A stretch of DNA of 64,000 nt from Utricularia gibba. Its lineage: Eukaryota; Streptophyta; Magnoliopsida; Lamiales; Lentibulariaceae. The notes beneath the pieces are model-generated. The model did no database searches. It had not been told where the DNA came from and saw only the letters and a list, made by a program, of their open reading frames with translations. Every line of letters starts with the position of its first letter. Position 1 is the first letter of the stretch. Where the stretch lies: contig NEEC01000011.1 of NCBI GenBank assembly GCA_002189035.1, forward strand, positions 1,488,001 to 1,552,000. The letters are read 5' to 3'. The translations under genes were made by a program, and so were the position numbers. Positions 12,900 through 26,017 of this stretch are shown here, one piece after another.

Positions 12900-14400
12900 A
12901 ATCACGTAAAAATATATGTTATCAGTACAACAATTTTATGAGTGAATCGGCTAATTGCTCCTCATATGGCACATGCTCCACCTCAATTATTTTTCCTTTT
13001 ACATTAAGTGCATGTTACTTGACATTGATATGGTTGCATCTGGAGAAGAACACATTATTTTCAGCCATGCATATTGCTGATTTGTTGTCGAGATTAAGTT
13101 CGATTGGTTTCTTCACCATCATGTTCAAGTCTTCAAACAGTTTTAGTAACAAGAAGGCATGATTATCTGTTGTAGATCCTCCCATGTATTTTACTTCTAC
13201 AGAGGACTATGCTACGATCTATCGTCTTTTGTTGTTCCATGCAAAGGCAGTTCTACCAATTAGAAAGACATAGCCAGTTGTGGACTTAAAGTCGCTAATA
13301 TCACCTAAAAAATTGCTATGTACAAAGCACTTGATGGATAGATCAGTATATTTCTTGAAGGCTAAGTGAAAATTTAAAGTGCATCTAGTGTAATTTAAGA
13401 CTCGTAAGGCACTTTAAAAGTGGTTGTAGTGAGGCTTACTCATAAACCTGGACAAGAGATTTATTGTGAAGGCGATGTCAAGTTTATTATATGTGAGGTA
13501 TATTAACGATCATATGACTCTTTTGTAGGTAGTCTCGTTCACCAGGTTATTAGGATCATAGATAACTCCTTTGTTTTCCTTTGAGATTACCATTGGTTTA
13601 GCATTAGGTGAGATAGGGACTGAAGCATATTTTATTTTATGCAATTTGTATCTTTGGATCAAATCACTAGCATATTTCTTTTGACTCAAATATATAACTT
13701 TCACTATTTATGTGACTTCAACTCTTAGGAAATAGCTTATTAGTCCAAGATTAGTTATTTCAAAGGTACTCAAGAATATCCTTTTTTATTAGTTTAAACT
13801 TCAACTTCATTTCTTTCAACAATTAGGATGTCATCTAGATAAAATGATAGAATTATAGTGTTCTATTCATCACGCTTTAGCACATAAAGTCTAGGGTCGT
13901 TTTCATTTCTAACAAATCCTTGCTATTCTAGATATGTATCTATTTTGCTATACGACTCCATCAAGATTTGCTTGAGGCCATATAATGTTTTGTGTAATAT
14001 ACGCACCTCATTTTCATTTCCAAGTTCAGCGAAGCTTGGTGGTTGGTCTACACAAATTTCCTCACTTAGTCTCCATTCAAAAAGACCAATTTTACATCCA
14101 GGTGATACACGTTCCATCTTTTGGTTGCTGCAATTCCAAGTAGGAGTTTAATAATATCTAATATTGCAACTGATGCAAATGACCCTTGATAATAAATTCC
14201 TTCCCGTTGGCTAGAACCTTTTGCAACTAATCTGGCTTTCAACTTATTCACAACGCCATCTGAATTTAGTTTCAATCTATGCACCCAATTAGTTTCATTT
14301 TTTATTCTTGGGTCTTTCAACTAAAGACTAAGTTCCATTCTTTCTTATGAAGTCTAATTCAGTTACCATGACTTGATTCCAACAAAGATGCTTGAAAGAT
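12900..14400 (-). pseudogene. Ty1/copia pol relic, opposite orientation (element B)
   Basis: Read on the minus strand, about 14400-14280 gives HLCWNQVMVTELDFI, the usual start of the copia RT domain. The stretch 14320-14066 gives KARLVAKGSSQREGIYY and NVYHLDVKLVFLNGD, and 14040-13960 gives LHKTLYGLKQ. Then 13704-13510 gives QKKYASDLIQRYKL. The RNase H tail at about 13120-12930 reads LDNKSAICMAENNVFF and EVEHVPYEEQLADSL. Stops and frame changes interrupt it. RT and RNase H are in the expected copia order, with no LTRs recognised at its edges. It lies inside element A in opposite orientation, which suggests nesting. Confidence 0.8.
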
Positions 14401-14749
14401 TTGGCTAAATTTTTTAGTTCTTTAGCTGAAAAAGCTTTCCCTACTATATTTTCTAATAAGTTCATAGATTACATCTTTATAGTTGTATTCCTAACAGAAA
14501 TAAGTATAGTCATTGCCTTTTGGAAATCTGAACCAGTTGGCATGTTAGGCTGATTCATAGGACCTTCTTCCTCTCAATTTTGATCTCTTAGGTCTAGACC
14601 CATACAGCTTGGCCCATCGTATAGTCCAGTTTTCTATGCAATGTGTTTTCGTCTTCTTCATGATCTAGTGCTTTGAGGCAGCATTCCTCTTACTTCCATG
14701 ATTTCACCAAGTAGAGTTGAACTGTCTCTTCATCCTCTAACAAAGGAGC

Positions 14750-14892
14750 GTGACTCTAGGTTATTTGGTGACTTGACATGTTTTAACTCAAGACCAACTA
14801 ATAGATCATTTAACAAAATGAATGACAAGTGGGAGTCTGTTGTATTTTAGAAGCAAACTTAGCCACAAATCGCAATGAAATTTGAGGGAGTG
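14750..14892 (+). pseudogene. 3' end of copia element A with polypurine tract
   Basis: On the plus strand, GACCAACTAATAGATCATTT and the following bases read DQLIDHLTK, the copia RNase H tail (normally DQLADxxTK). The purine-rich GAGGGAGTG lies at 14883-14891 and is followed directly by TGTTG, the expected transition into a 3' LTR. This matches the orientation of element A at 11401-12330, not that of element B. Confidence 0.55.
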
Positions 14893-15480
14893 TGTTGAAA
14901 AGGACCATTAGATAAATAATAAGGTAGGAATATTGAATGATAAGGATACGGGAGATAAGAAGTATGATGTTTCTAAATGAGAATGTTAAGTCAAATGATA
15001 ATCTAAGTCATCAATACGTGTATATGGTATGGTTAATCATTCGATCCATTAGAGTGATCATGGCAATTTGTTACATCTTATAAAGAAGGAAATAACTTCA
15101 ACACATGGATGTAATATTAGAACATGCATGGAAAGATGCTTCATCTAGAGAATTGCTGCTGCATGCATGAAAATATGCTATTTTTTTTAGTATTTGAAGG
15201 ATACTCAATATACATATTGTATATTTACATACATTAATAACACATATTTTATTAGTGTTTTTATGTTATGAAATTGAGATCATTAATGATAAAATCATCT
15301 ATTTTAATTATGATTTTTAATATTTCGTTAACTATAGTGTTATTTGTATTTTTATGCATAATATAAACTAAATTGATGATTCAGTCTATATTATGATTTC
15401 TAATATTCTTCTAAGTGTTAGTGGTAACATTATGAATCAAATTTAGTTAGTTTGTATGCACAAGTCGATAGGTACAAGAT
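14893..15480 (+). repeat. Candidate 3' LTR of copia element A
   Basis: The segment begins TGTTGAAAAGG directly after a polypurine tract, as copia 3' LTRs do. The right end (a terminal CA) cannot be placed because no 5' LTR partner was found, so the end given is only an approximation. Confidence 0.35.
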
Positions 15481-16450
15481 ATAAGAAGGAGACGTGATTA
15501 ACATTCAGCCGCCCTGAGTTTGCATGTTCAGATTAGGAACCGTATGAATGTTAGAAACAATGTACTGACTTTGAAAAATTAGTATTTTTTTGGAGAGGGG
15601 AAGGAAAAAAAACACGACCAAACCCCAGGAGGAGAGGGAGAACACGAAGGAAGGAAGAAGAAGACGATTTTTCAAAAGAAAAATCTCAAATATGAAGAAC
15701 AAGCATCGAAACTCAATTCAACGCTACTGTTCCACGTTTTGAACAGTAGCAGATGGAAACAAAACACTTTATTTGCTTAGTTTGCTAAACACTTTACTTT
15801 CATTGATTGTTTTTTTGACAATATTAGGATATTTTCTTCAGTCTATAACTATGAAATCTTACTTTATTCTCTATACATGAGTAGCTAAACCTTAGGGATG
15901 CATTAAGGTATAGAATGATGATGTGGGGTTAGGGTTAATAATGCAATTGATCTTTATTTCTTACTTCTTGTTTGGATCATTTGATGGGTAGACCTAAGGA
16001 AGTGAACAACAAATCCAGGCGAGGACGGTACAACCGGGTAGACCTAGTTCTATACACTTTGCATGCGGGTAGACCTAATTGCGATGTTGGAGATGATATT
16101 GAGGACTATATGAGCCAAAAACATGATGAATGACCTAAGTAGATTTAGGTTGTTTGAAGTTGTGAATATAGAAACTTTTTAGATTAAATTAGCTATCTTA
16201 AAACCACATCACCTACATATATTTAAGGCATCTTAGTATTACTCTGTGTTAGAACTAGTATTTGTTACCTTCAGCGTTGAAACTTGATCATGTTTACTGA
16301 ACTTGCTTACTATTGTTAGGTTTAGCGTTGACTAAGACCCACTGTTATACCGAATTTTGCATCACGAGAAATACATTGCAAGCATCAACTCTTTGTGATC
16401 GACTCCGAATTCCATTTTACATTTTGTATTTAATTTGTATTTTATGAGAA
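15481..16450. other. Non-coding block with GGGTAGACCTA triplicate
   Basis: No gene is seen. Notable are a purine-rich tract (15593-15665), a 9-bp perfect inverted repeat around CTACTGTTC at about 15723-15749, and three exact copies of GGGTAGACCTA at 15986, 16036 and 16067. The block looks like leader DNA of a decayed LTR element, but this is inference. Confidence 0.35.
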
Positions 16451-19400
16451 TTAGGGATTATAAATTTATTTGGTACAAAAATTTTATTTTTACAACGACA
16501 TTAGGAATTTTCGTTTATCATACATTCATCAACTTTAAATTATCCTCTTCTATAAAAAAACTTTGTAATATATGAAACAAAGTGCATGGTATATAATTGA
16601 TTCGATTCCTCTTTATGTATACACATTTATAGTCCCATGTATATTTTTTTTTACATTAAGAAGCATCACTGATGCTTAAATAGATTTTATATTATTTAAG
16701 GAACAAAAAATGTGTTATGAAATATCACACCTCAAATTTAGTGCAAAGAAAAATAGTCAATGTACAAAATCAAATATTTGAATTTTAGAATTTGGAAAAC
16801 TGATAGATATCCATACTGTTATACTCAAATGGTACTTATTTTTTACCCTCATCATAATTAGAAAATTATGTGTTCTAAGACATTTATATTCCAGGATTGT
16901 AACAAATTTCCGGATACAATTGGAATACTAAGCTTCTTAACACAATTTTCCTAATACAACATAACAACATATATTAATGTTTTGGGTAATTGTAAATCTT
17001 TCAATACTTATGAACTTCCTTAATTGTAGAATATTCACATCCAAATGTTTTTTACATAGTAATTATGTCATCTAATTTATATTATTATTTCAAAAATAAT
17101 ATGACATACTCATCAATTTTTAGTACATTTTCTTTTTGTTTAATCAATATGTAAGAAAAAAAGAATATTGTGTTTAATTGATAAATAGAATAAAATTATA
17201 TTAAGATGGACAAATTCTACTTAATGTCCATAAACACAACACTCGTCACTAGAATATCAATATTTATAATGATTAATTTCGTATGTTTCGAATTATCAAC
17301 ATTATCAAAAATGAATATTAAATGTCTTGTTTCATATTAGTAGACAATATACTTCAATTACTTGATTTTTGCATTGGTTGGTAGAATTTCTAAATGTATA
17401 TGAGTAACATTATTGTTCTCCATTTCTCATGGAGCAGATGAACTTAGATAATCTTTTTCATTTACTTCATAATTGGTCAAATTCTTTTACTCAATGTCTT
17501 GTTCATGTAATGAAGTCCACACAATGTATTGAAAAGTGCTACATCATATAGAAATTGAAACTCGAATATGTGCAATCATTAGTTTGACATCCATCCTTTG
17601 CATGTGCTTCCTATTACCAATGTTACGAGCTATTCTTTATCATCCTCATCTAAGAAATAAATAAAATATGATATGATAATATGTTTAAAGAAAATATGGA
17701 ATCAAAATATATATACATAAAAAAAAAATTATACGATACTTTTCTAACATTTAATGAAACCTAAAGCTATCTAGGCATTATAATCTTATGTATTTTGATA
17801 AAATGACATATACGAAACTAGTGCTTTAATCTTCACTTAAATCTCATAAATTAATTATGATCCTAATTTCTATCTTAAATGATATTGTAAAGTGATTTGT
17901 GTGAACAATAAATAAGTATTTTACAATGTCAAACAATGCACACATGAGATAATAGTGCATTAGTCTTACATAACTTCATAAAAGTGACAATATTGTCAAT
18001 GAAAATTGGTATCAAATGAAATAAAAAAACATGCATGATGCATCAAATGAAACACAAATTCAATGAACGATTGAATTAGTAATCTCAACATACATCTAAA
18101 ATGTTCAATAAATACTATATAAACATAAAATCCCACATATTACTGTGGTTAATTTGAAAGTTGTTATTATCTTCCTTATTTGAAATAACAAAATTCAATG
18201 ACACAATGTATTTTTGTTTGATTTTAGCTTGAATTCATCTGTTATGTTAATATAATTCTCAAACTTTCAAAATATTAAAAAATTGATTTACATTAAAACC
18301 CAAAAATGCTAGTAATTTAAATAAATAATAAATAAATTCTTAAAAATATTTATAGAAATAAAAAAAATTGTTAAAATATTTATCGTAATTTAAAGAAATT
18401 ACAAAAATTTTTGAAAACCTTTGTCATAACATAAATCAAAAATAAATTCTTAAAATCATTTATAGTAATCTAAAAATTTAAAAATTAAAATTTTACTATT
18501 AATTTATAAACAAAAAATCAATTTTTTTGAAAAAATTATTAATAATTTCAAAGTCAAAAGAAATTTTAAAAAAATTATAAGACATTTTTAGTACTTTAAA
18601 GAATTCAAAAAATAGAAAAACAATTACTACTAGAACAAATGACTTGTTGTATTGTAAGTATTTACATGAACTAATTAATGGAGCAGGTAAACCAGAACTG
18701 ATTACACATGCGAAATGGAAGAAAATAAATATAAAGACACTTTTATTTGAAAATGGATAGATGCACGTATGCATCATCAAATGAGTGACATCAAAGATGC
18801 TATGATACTATGAAAGCTTAGAAATACACTTTTAATAATGAATTTTCAAAGGTAAAATATCCTATACAAAAATTTCTAATTTTTAATTCAATAAATAGAA
18901 TTTTATATTTAATATCTTATAACACATACCAAATCCAATATATGAAAAAATATTAACTTTTTCTTACAATTCACTTTCAAATATACCAAACAAGGCTTAC
19001 TTGTCCATTACATAGATCTGCATATAAGTCCACAAATATGGGCCTTATTAACAGAGATTATCGGGCCAAAAAGCCCACTTGCGCTGCCGTGTAGCCCATT
19101 GAGCCGACGCACTATTTTCACGAATGATGCAACTTCTTATCCTGGAAACCAAGCCCTAGATATTTTACCAGATATATTAGCCTATGAGTAATTAAATTTT
19201 TTTAAAAAAAATATTTTTAAAATTCTGGATTGAATTAGTTTATAATTTTTATATAAATTCTGGATTGAATTAATTCATAATTTTTTGCGTTCAGTTTAAT
19301 AATTTTAATAAAAAATGTTATTTTTAAATTTAAAAAAATAAATTGAAATAATTAATTTTATTTTTTATAATAAATTGAATTCGATTCAATATATTTAAAA

Positions 19401-19560
19401 AATATTCAATTATAAATATATCGAAGAATGTATTAAACCCCATTTTAAAACATTGTTATGAAAGTATATCCACTATAAACATACAACCACGAATCTATTT
19501 TCTAACATTTGGTTTGAAAGCCAAATCTACATTAGAAACATTGTATTATAATTAATACAT
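16451..19560. other. AT-rich intergenic DNA, nothing recognised
   Basis: Over 3 kb of strongly AT-rich sequence. The stretch 18230-18620 is especially rich in A/T with TTAAAAATATTT-like phrases. The 93-codon minus-strand ORF at 18499-18780 is low-complexity Phe/Ile-rich and not convincing. Confidence 0.4.
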
Positions 19561-21116
19561 TATAAAAAAAATTAAGTTGACCTCATGGGCTAGTAAGTCA
19601 AAAGGCGCTGCTGCGCATTCTTCACAATTCGGTACAGTCGACAAGTTGACTCGCCTAACATTGTGTATTATGGACCATTAAGAATATTACTGGAATAGTC
19701 CCGTTTAGAATTACAGTATTACCCTCTGCGTCGGACCCCACACCAAATTGTGCTTGGGGAATGATTGGCTACCGCGGAACACAGTATCGCACCATGCGGC
19801 GGAGCGGGGATTGGTTGGTTGCCTTGGTGGGCCACCTGGTACCGCAAAAGTGAAATCAAAATGCTTCAGGATAATTATCATCCAAACACGACAAGACAAA
19901 ACAAAACAATTTTTTAAATATTAGAAAAAATTAAAATATGGATACACTACATTGGAATATCCCATCTTATAATTAGGGTGGGTATCGCACCGGATATCAT
20001 GGGATTTATTTTAACTGAGATTTGGAAGTGAGATTAGAATTGATTTGATTGAAATTTAATTATATTTATCTGCTTGATTGCATATTTGATTCAAAATACA
20101 TAATTATCTTCGTTTAGATTAAAACCCTAAACATCAATAATTAAGATTTCTTGTTCATTTTGAAGGCATAGGATAATTGTTCTTTTCTTTTTTTAATTTA
20201 ATTGTCGTAAGATATCGAGTTTTATGATCAATAATCACAAATTAATCATTCATCATTTCTCTTACACTTACATTATCAGAGTAATGATATACTACATTAG
20301 TTTTAGAAAGAGAACATGTTTAATCAGAAAAACTATTTTAATTTTGTATGAAACATTTTATTTCGAAAGAACATAATATAAAATCGTGATAGTTAGATGT
20401 CTAAAATGAACAATATGGTATAATGTAAATTGAATATTTACATTTGAGTTAACCAAATATATAAAACATACATATAACATACATTCCAAAACAGCCATTT
20501 TTCTCAATGGTATGCCCAAATCATGATCCCTTTTTCTTCAAGATTCTGACTGGATTCTCGTTTCTTGATTTTTGCGTTAACCAACCTCATTACTTAAGGC
20601 TCACTCTACCAATCGAAACCCATCCATTCAGACATGTTACGTCCCTATTTTTTTTAACGTCGTACAACTTCCAGTGCAGTGAGTACTTGGAGTGTTGGTG
20701 ATTAATTAATATATTCGGGATGGAAGACCACAACCTGCATATATTATTACAATGTGTCATTGATGATGCATCCCTTTGGACATTGCAACACTTGCGAGTA
20801 AGTCAATGAAATTTGAAACAAATTGAGTTTATGCAAGGCGCAGGGTCAGGCTCCAGTACGGCAGGGGGGCATCGCTATTTGTGGACCAGCAAATCGCAGA
20901 AGACTTCTGTCACCCGCCGCACGTGAAATGTTGGCACACGAGCTTATCACCATCGCCCACCTGTCCCTCCCTCAATTTTCCCCCCTTTTGATTAATTATT
21001 GTAACACAATTAAAAATCCATAAGCACTTTTCTAAATACATATTTAATAATGCATTAGATTGAATAATTAAAATAATTAGAAAATAAGAAATTTGAAATA
21101 ACCCATTTTAAAATCT
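19561..21116. other. Intergenic DNA with two GC-richer islands
   Basis: GC-richer islands lie at about 19730-19850 and 20830-20970 in AT-rich DNA. Each holds a short ORF (62 and 66 codons) without recognisable domain, signal peptide or splice partner. They might be exon relics, but I cannot assign them. Confidence 0.35.
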
Positions 21117-21119
21117 TTA

Positions 21120-21311
21120 GATGCCGTTTTATAGTAGATAGGTTTAAGTATATTGAAGTATAATGTAATTAATTATATATATTTAATTATATATAATGTT
21201 TGATATTCTAGAATATAATATAAAAAGTATGAAAATAATTAGTCTCTCATTCATTTATGTATATTATCTACATGTTAAAAAAATGAATATACAAATGTTA
21301 TAATCATACAA

Positions 21312-21357
<46 letters not shown>

Positions 21358-21420
21358 TAAACAGTAGTATATTTATAAACTTAGATATAAATCTTCTACA
21401 TCCAATTATCAAAAATACTC
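21120..21420 (+). mobile_element. Tourist-like MITE, copy A
   Basis: A 301-bp AT-rich segment is flanked by TTA on both sides (21117-21119 and 21421-21423). Its ends are diverged inverted repeats related to those of two other copies in the window, and it shares internal phrases with them in the same order and orientation, such as AATGTTTGATATTC and ACATGTTAAAAAAATGA. A (TA)n microsatellite has expanded inside it. A 3-bp TTA/TAA duplication points to the PIF/Harbinger group. Confidence 0.65.
21317..21354. repeat. (TA)19 microsatellite
   Basis: A perfect dinucleotide run of 38 bp within MITE copy A. It is likely length-polymorphic. Confidence 0.95.
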
Positions 21421-21556
21421 TTACCCTAATGACATTTGACTTCTAAATTGGGAATTTACAGGGTTGCGTTGGTGAAAATAAAAAAAGGAAAATAATTATA
21501 AAAAAGTTTTTACTATTTGCATGTACGGGTTTGAAGGTAAAATGGTGACATGGACG

Positions 21557-21565
21557 TATTTATAG
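21557..21565 (+). promoter_or_regulatory. Possible TATA element of the PIN gene
   Basis: TATTTATAG lies about 165 bp upstream of the PIN start codon, in the position expected for a short 5' UTR. There is no further evidence for it. Confidence 0.3.
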
Positions 21566-21727
21566 TTGCCTTGTATGTGATGATTCCTCCTCAGTCAATT
21601 AACTCTCCCCTGTCGAGAGCTGAACCAGATCAGAAAGTGTACGCCATTTTCTCCTCTCCTTTGACAGTTGCATAACTACTTTTTCCCCTTTCCTCCGCCG
21701 CCGAAGCTTCTCCGACCGCCGGGAAAC

Positions 21728-24248
21728 ATGATTACTTTGCATGATCTATACGTGGTCCTCACGGCGGTGATTCCTCTGTACGTTGCCATGATACTGGCCT
21801 ACGGCTCCGTGCGCTGGTGGAAAATCTTCACTCCCGATCAGTGCTCCGGCATCAACCGCTTTGTTGCAATCTTTGCCGTTCCTCTGCTTTCCTTCCATTT
21901 CATCTCCCAGAACAACATCTATGCGATGAATTTCAGATTCATAGCGGCAGACACTGTTCAGAAATTGATCATGCTTGCGCTGTTGTTCATTTGGGCGAAT
22001 TTGAGTAGAAGGGGAAGCCTGGAATGGTCGATTACCATTTTCTCGCTCTCCACTCTGCCAAACACTCTGGTAATGGGGATTCCCTTACTTATCGCTATGT
22101 ACGGCGAGTATTCTGGCAGCCTCATGGTGCAGATCGTGGTGCTGCAGTGTATCATCTGGTACACTCTTTTGCTTTTCCTGTTCGAGTACCGTGGGGCGAA
22201 AATGCTGATATCGGAACAGTTCCCGGAGACGGCGGCGTCCATTGTGTCGTTTAAGGTTGAATCCGATGTCGTGTCACTCGACGGGCAGGATTTTCTGGAA
22301 ACGGACGCGGAGATTGGGAACGACGGCAAGCTTCACGTTACTGTGAGGAAATCAAATGCTTCTCGGAGGTCTTTGGGGCCTGGATCTTTCCATGGGATTA
22401 CGCCGCGGCCGTCGAATTTGACCGGAGCTGAAATTTACAGTTTGAGTTCTTCAAGAAATCCGACGCCGAGAGGGTCGAATTTTAACCACGCTGATTTCTA
22501 TTCGATGATGGGGTTCCCGGGAGATTGTCGAATTTCGGCAACTCCGATACCGGGAGACTGTCGAATTTCAATGTTGCCGATATGTATTCCGTACAGTCAT
22601 CGCGTGGGCCAACTCCCCGTCCGTCGAATTTCGAGGAAAACTCTGCCCCGGCAGCGGCGGTGGCGGCGGCGGCTGTGACGAATTCCCCAAAATTTGGTTA
22701 CTACGCCGCGCCGCCGGTGGCTTCTGCGGCGGCTGCAGCTTCTTACCCCGCACCGAATCCCGGAATCTCCTCCAGCGCGCCGCCCAAACCTGTGAAATCT
22801 CAGCAGCCCCAACAGATTTCGAAATCCCATAGCGATGCTAAGGAGCTTCACATGTTCGTCTGGAGTTCAAGCGCTTCCCCTGTTTCTGAAGTTGGCACCG
22901 GCGGCGGCCTGCATGTTTTCAACGCGCCGGAGTTAGAACAGCCGGGAAGATCCGATCAAAGCACTAAAGAAATCAGATTACTAGTTAATGACCATCCCCA
23001 GAAGGGAGAAACCAGAGGTAATTTATCAGTAATTTTTTTTCACTCTTAAACCTCCACTTGTCTGCTCATTCCTCGTTTTCTTCAGCCGCCAGAGAAACTC
23101 CCAATGAAGATTTCAGTTTCGCGAAAGGACTCCTGGAGGAGGATAAAGACAAAGAGGAACCCACCGGCCTCCCCAAACTGGGCTCCACTTCCACCACCGA
23201 ACATGACCCGAAAAGCGGCGGCGATGATCCCGCTCCTCGGAAACACATGCCGCCGGCGAGTGTAATGACCCGGCTCATCCTGATCATGGTTTGGCGTAAG
23301 CTTATCCGCAATCCCAACACATACTCCAGCCTCATCGGCTTAATCTGGTCCTTGGTCGCATTTCGGTAACGAAATCTTTCTGCAAACATTTAAACTCTGA
23401 AACCTTGTGCTTCCTCCCGATACTAACACAATTGTGGTTTGATCTCGTAGCTGGAATGTTCACATGCCTAAAATAGTAGAGAAATCAATCTCCATCCTCT
23501 CCGACGCCGGCCTCGGAATGGCCATGTTCAGCTTAGGTTGGTGATTACATCTTGATCGTCCATTTTGCTTTCTTTTTTCTCCCTGAAAGCTCCCACTCCC
23601 ATAACTGTCATTAAAATTGACGAAGGCCGACACATGGGTCCGACGCCCAGCGGCCCTGGACTGGACTGGGACTGGGACTTGTTAATTTGTCGCCGAGAGA
23701 GCTGGTGGTTGGGATTTAATTCACCGCAGCGGTAACTTTTTCTGGTGTGTTGTGTTTGGCAGGTCTTTTCATGGCCCTCCAGCCTAAAATCATTGCCTGC
23801 GGCAACACCATGGCCGCCTTCGCCATGGCCATCAGGTTCCTCACCGGCCCCGCCGTCATGGCCTTCGCCTCCATCGTCGTCGGCCTCCGCGGCACGCTTC
23901 TCCACGTCGCCATCGTTCAGGCGGCTCTTCCACAAGGCATCGTCCCCTTCGTCTTCGCTAAAGAGTACAACGTCCACCCCGCCATTCTCAGCACAGCGTA
24001 AGTTTTTTAGTATTTTCGAAAATTAATCATTCTAATATTCTATTTTACATACTTAGATTAAAAATTTACATATAGAACGATTATTTTTCAATTTTTCAAA
24101 TTCATCCTACAACAAACAATGCAGCCACTTGACCCATTTGAATTCTAAAATCTTTTTTTTTTATTTCCTCCTTTTTGGCAGGGTCATTTTTGGAATGCTG
24201 ATTGCTCTGCCCATAACCTTGGTGTATTACATCCTCCTGGGATTGTGA
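21728..24248 (+). CDS. PIN-type auxin efflux carrier (PIN3/4/7-like), one apparent frameshift
   Basis: Exons are 21728-23017, 23086-23365, 23451-23536, 23763-23997 and 24182-24248, all with GT-AG introns and consistent phases. They encode about 652 residues once a one-base gap is allowed for. The protein is a canonical long PIN, a plasma-membrane exporter of indole-3-acetic acid. The N-terminal membrane domain starts [21 protein letters not shown] long cytosolic loop carries three TPRxS(N) repeats (TPRPSN, TPRGSN, TPRPSN), the sites phosphorylated by PINOID/WAG kinases to set polar localisation. The C-terminal membrane domain contains [13 protein letters not shown] and ends [11 protein letters not shown]. 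Loop composition and the [10 protein letters not shown] block favour the PIN3/4/7 clade. The oddity is in exon 1: after MGFPG the frame shifts by one base at the GGG run 22519-22521, and translation resumes cleanly as RLSNFGNSD in the next frame. One extra G would restore the gene, so an assembly indel is as likely as a real mutation. Confidence 0.93.
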
Positions 24249-26012
24249 GAGGGGGATCGGGTAGACGAAGGTGCAGGAGTCATACGGTGTGCCGTGTCCG
24301 GTCCTCACACGAAAAGCAACGGAAGCGGGTTTTTATGAATTAGTTATCCTATGATTAGTATCTCCTTGTATTTATTACAATTAAATGCTCCCCATTTGCT
24401 GGTTTTTAGTGGGTTAATGACTCACTAAACACACCCTAATCCATGATTAAATAACTCTGGTAAACTTGGCAACACAAGGGACAGGCGCTCACTGACACGC
24501 AAAATGGTGATACGTACACCTGCACTTGCAGCGAAATAAATAAATAAGACCCTGGATTTTAAATAAATAAACTCCCAAATGCAAACGCTGTCGTTTTGGG
24601 GGGAACACCACCTAATCTCTGCTTTCGCATCTCACGGCTCCCTTGGTGCAGCAGAATTGGTAGATTCCTCTGGAGGCGGATCGGATCTAACCCACATAAT
24701 AATTAGCATCCTCAATTTGGTGCCTCTTTTTTTAATTTAATTAAAAAATTCCCGGTTAATTTAGGTGTTTTTTTAGTTCATGGAGCAATCCCGACCCGGA
24801 ACATATGCACGAGACACTGTTTTTATCATATAATACTACAAATGAGATCTGACATTTCTGACCATGGACGGTCCGGGCCAATTACCTCACCACATGCGCA
24901 TCTGTGCACTACCACCAAAGGGCGTTTTCGTAAAAATTAGTTAGAAACCTCATCACCTACACTTAACTTTTTAACTTTAGCGTGCAATAATGAAAGTTAA
25001 AATTGTATTTTTTAGATACAAATACACTTTCTTGACTACTGATCCTAATATATTAAATTAGATAAATATAAATGAAATCTAAATATACAATAAATATAGA
25101 TTATATTTAATAAAAATTAGTTTAAATCGATTATTAATGATTTATAATTTATTATATAATTGATTATTTCACTTTTAAATCTTATTATTTACTTTGTGAA
25201 CTTTATTTCATGTTCTTTAGTTGATTACTACGAATCCACTAAGAAGGCCGATGGGGAATGGCTAGTTGTTTTCGTCGAGCTTCAAGTAGCGGTTTCTCAA
25301 TAACTCCGACCTTTGTACTTGCGTATGCGATAGTGGGAGATGTTGGGAGGGGGACAAGGATGGTCCCGCCCAGTTGCTTCTCGCCATAACCATTTTTCCC
25401 TTTTGCTTCATGTCTCATGGCGCATCACCCATCCTCTTTCACTACCAAGAACCTAACACAAAAAAGTAGTCAATTTATCAATCAAACCCATGTCTCCTCT
25501 CCTGAATCCAGCCCTAACCCATCATTCAAAATCTCCATTATTATTCCAGATGCCTTCTTAATTACCCCATCTACTCCCTTTAATACAGTGATTAACTGAG
25601 GATGCTCATGTCTAAACATGTCGCTGCCACCCTTTTCCCTCTTAATTTATTTCGTTTTAAAAAAGATACTTTTCTTCGCGTAATGAATGGCTTGCTTTTG
25701 GGGAATTAAAAAGAAGAAAGGATAATAGTTCCAGGGATAAGGAGAGGTAGGGATCATGGAGTGATGGATGATGCATGTGGCGTGGCTGTGATGGGGCATA
25801 TGCATGGGACAACAGCATGCATACATGGGGAACGGGCCCGGCTCGCGCTCTGAGCTGTAGTGTGGTTCATCCCCCGACCCGGTGGGGTGCATGTCATGTG
25901 CCTCCCCATGCCCATGTTTCAATGTGTTTTTTTGTTATTTAATTCAAATCCATATCATAAATCGGAGGGAAATTATTGACAGCCGATCCGGATTCCGATC
26001 TTTTTTGCAGTT
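24249..26012. other. PIN 3' flank and intergenic DNA
   Basis: The first ~150 bp are probably the PIN 3' UTR. Beyond that no gene is recognised. A GC-richer tract at 25735-25925, dense in GCATGC and ATGCAT, carries a His/Pro/Met-rich minus-strand ORF that I do not accept as a gene. Confidence 0.35.
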
Positions 26013-26017
26013 AAAAG

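Noticed and set aside
18499-18780. 93-codon Phe/Ile-rich minus-strand ORF
   Set aside because: Low-complexity translation of T-rich DNA with no coding signature.
19711-19899. 62-codon minus-strand ORF in a GC-richer island
   Set aside because: Too short, with no motif and no neighbouring exon.
24641-24662. Partial resemblance to miR168 (CTTGGTGCAG core)
   Set aside because: Only about ten bases match and no complementary arm for a hairpin lies nearby.
25647-25922. His/Met/Pro-rich 91-codon minus-strand ORF
   Set aside because: Composition follows from GCATGC and ATGCAT repeats in the DNA. There is no domain, signal peptide or splice context.
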